From positions 1 to 6,699 of the forward strand of contig JAUWQU010000213.1 in the NCBI GenBank assembly GCA_030610965.1: a DNA stretch of 6,699 bases, given 5' to 3'. The notes beneath the pieces were generated by a model. The model saw nothing but the letters and a program-made list of their open reading frames with translations. It had not been told where the DNA came from and did no database searches. This DNA is from Phycisphaerae bacterium. GTDB lineage: Bacteria > Planctomycetota > Phycisphaerae > SM23-33. Shown one piece after another: positions 5,719-6,699 of the stretch. Made by a program: the position numbers and the translations under genes. How positions within the stretch are numbered: the stretch's first letter is position 1; each line of letters opens with the position of its first letter.

Positions 5719-5746
5719 CGTATAACCGCTTCGCACACCGTGTCAA
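5719..5746 (-). promoter_or_regulatory. Promoter of the HZS-alpha-like gene, predicted leaderless
   Basis: On the minus strand a perfect TTGACA (5746-5741), a 16-nt spacer and TATACG (5724-5719, four of six) lie immediately before the gene. Only 9 nt separate the -10 box from ATG 5709, so transcription would begin 0-3 nt before the start codon. This agrees with the lack of any Shine-Dalgarno sequence there. The -35 overlaps an ACAC/GTGT dyad (CACAC 5734-5738, GTGTG 5749-5753), which may be an operator. Confidence 0.6.
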
Positions 5747-5764
5747 CAGTGTGGGCGCCCGCCT

Positions 5765-5890
5765 CTATCGTCGTCTTCGGCGAAGCGTGCCAAGCCCGGC
5801 CGCGCCGCCCAGCAGCAGGCAGCTCGTCGGCTCGGGGACAAGCACGCAGACGCGCATACAGCAAACGAGACGGGATGCGTTCTTGAACAT
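5765..5890 (-). CDS. 41-residue ORF consisting mainly of a PEP-CTERM sorting signal
   Basis: ATG 5890 follows AGGTGAGG by 2 nt and starts 10 nt after the stop of the PQQ gene, so it is placed as a downstream operon gene. The product begins MFKNASRLVCCMRVC and ends VPEPTSCLLLGGAAGLGTL plus five arginines. The second half is a textbook PEP-CTERM signal: a VPEP motif, a hydrophobic membrane segment, and an arginine cluster at the very C-terminus. Such signals normally end long secreted proteins that are processed by an exosortase at the inner membrane. Here no passenger domain exists. The first residues look like the start of a signal peptide (MFKN-SRL), so the simplest reading is an internal deletion joining the two ends of a former PEP-CTERM gene. 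A real micropeptide, or a tail cut from the PQQ gene by a frameshift, is less likely. No exosortase is in the window. Confidence 0.6.
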   Translation of the reverse strand: MFKNASRLVCCMRVCVLVPEPTSCLLLGGAAGLGTLRRRRR

Positions 5891-5900
5891 GGCCTCACCT

Positions 5901-6699
5901 TCAAGCCCGCTCGCCGCAGGGGGCCTTGGGGGCCGCGGGCATCAGGGCCATGGTGGTCTGGAAGTTGAACGGGCAGCCGCAGCCGCTGGAGGCCTCGGGC
6001 ATCAGCACCAGGCCGCCGGCGGCGATAATGCTGATGAAGCATCCCGGGCGCAGGCCCTGGAAGTTGCGATTGCCGTCGGCGCCGGCGACGTCGAGCAGGC
6101 CGGGGTTGCCGGTTGCGCTGCGGTAGAAGAGCATGTTCTCGGCCCCCGAGACGGTCCCGCACCCGCGGAAGCCGCCCCAGCGCCACGGCTGGCCCCGGCC
6201 CGGCAGGTTCTTCATTTTGCCGGTGCGAAGGCTGTAGGCGGATGGCTCGTCATAGACCCAGTCGCCGGCGATGACCGGGGCTCGCAGGTAGGCGCTGCAA
6301 TGGTGCATCGCCTGCTTGGTCGAGACCGACCAGAGCGACTTGCCGGTCCGCGCGTCATAGGCTGTCATGCCCGCCAGGTCGGTCGCCAGCAGCACGCCCT
6401 TGCCGATCCGCAGGCCCACGTGCCCGCAGCCCCGGCCGATCTGGGCGACCGTCTTTCCCGTGTGTACGTCCAGCACGTCAATCACGGATTCATCCACGGG
6501 CGTCTGGCCGCGTCGGCCCGCGCGGACGGCCTCGGCAACGTCGGCCCTGTCGATCAGGTATACCCGTTCGTCGTAGACGGCCAGCGCGTCGTGCCCGAGT
6601 CCCCTGGTCGGCGTGTGGGCCCACCTGGGCCGCCCGTCGTCGATCGCCAGCGCGAACAAGTGCATTGCCCGGTCGGACACGCCAAGGTTACCGAGCACC
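5901..6699 (-). CDS. PQQ-like beta-propeller repeat protein, C-terminal 265 residues (5' truncated by window)
   Basis: The open frame runs off the right edge; the GTG at 6698 is probably internal. Blade motifs of the PQQ/quinoprotein type are visible: DDGRPRWAH (20-28), DVHTGKTVAQIG (77-88), TAYDARTGKSLWS (112-124) and SLRTGKMKN (156-164), each a beta strand followed by D-x-x-T-G-K. The C-terminal third (FRGCGTVSGAENMLFYRSAT, then GLRPGCFISIIAAGGLVLMP and EASSGCGCPFNFQTTMAL) is characteristic of a planctomycete group of PQQ-like proteins. It carries cysteines at 180, 220, 240, 242 and 261 and a His-His-Cys at 132-134. Proteins of this type are usually exported; the signal peptide would be outside the window. 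Whether it binds PQQ or is a structural BamB-like propeller cannot be told. A PEP-CTERM micro-ORF starts 10 nt after its stop. Confidence 0.85.
   Translation of the reverse strand, partial: VLGNLGVSDRAMHLFALAIDDGRPRWAHTPTRGLGHDALAVYDERVYLIDRADVAEAVRAGRRGQTPVDESVIDVLDVHTGKTVAQIGRGCGHVGLRIGKGVLLATDLAGMTAYDARTGKSLWSVSTKQAMHHCSAYLRAPVIAGDWVYDEPSAYSLRTGKMKNLPGRGQPWRWGGFRGCGTVSGAENMLFYRSATGNPGLLDVAGADGNRNFQGLRPGCFISIIAAGGLVLMPEASSGCGCPFNFQTTMALMPAAPKAPCGERA

Noticed and set aside
5710..5736. GTG start at 5736 for the HZS-alpha-like gene
   Set aside because: It would put the -10 box inside the coding region and add nine residues before an already complete signal peptide.
5752..5762. GGGCGCCC palindrome after the PEP-CTERM ORF as a terminator
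   Set aside because: It is an 8-bp palindrome with no loop and no following T run.
1..6699. CRISPR array, tRNA, rRNA or transposase gene
   Set aside because: No regularly spaced repeats, cloverleaf-like segments, rRNA signatures or transposase motifs were seen on either strand.

Overview
The window reads as chromosomal DNA of a planctomycete, most likely a Phycisphaerae-like lineage. Four signs point that way: a hydrazine-synthase-alpha-like di-haem protein carrying the planctomycete cytochrome motif, a planctomycete-type PQQ-propeller protein, a PEP-CTERM sorting tail ending in five arginines, and a protein ending in PATQPV. GC content is high and intergenic stretches are long and repeat-bearing. 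This placement is inferred from gene content, not from a marker gene.

Left part, plus strand: the last 43 codons of a probable TPR-type protein (1-132), a short intergenic stretch with a perfect 12-bp tandem repeat and a candidate promoter, then a 254-aa TPR protein (306-1070). Next comes a fragment of a LURP-one-related (LOR/YxjI-like) gene. It has a good ribosome binding site and a clear N-terminus, but it is frameshifted at a run of seven T and then lost. About 100 bp of inverted-repeat-rich DNA follows, up to the convergent gene.

Middle and right part, minus strand (reading right to left): the C-terminal part of a PQQ-like beta-propeller protein (6699-5901, cut by the window edge), a 41-codon ORF that is essentially a bare PEP-CTERM signal (5890-5765), and a strong-looking promoter placed so close to the next ATG that the transcript should be leaderless. 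That ATG opens an 847-aa secreted di-haem HZS-alpha-like protein (5709-3166). Then come a decayed C-terminal remnant, possibly of a metallophosphoesterase (about 3110-2921), a 333-bp intergenic region with repeats, a hairpin and a promoter, and an aldo/keto reductase (2587-1409).

No pathway can be assembled with confidence. The PQQ propeller and the HZS-alpha-like cytochrome are both likely exported and could share a periplasmic or envelope redox role. The aldo/keto reductase has its own promoter and need not be linked. Partners of hydrazine synthase (beta and gamma subunits) are not in the window, so nothing here shows anammox metabolism. The most striking points are the stand-alone PEP-CTERM micro-ORF, the leaderless arrangement of the HZS-alpha-like gene with a non-canonical residue where I recall the catalytic haem tyrosine, and three separate gene remnants within 6.7 kb, which suggests a region of active gene decay.
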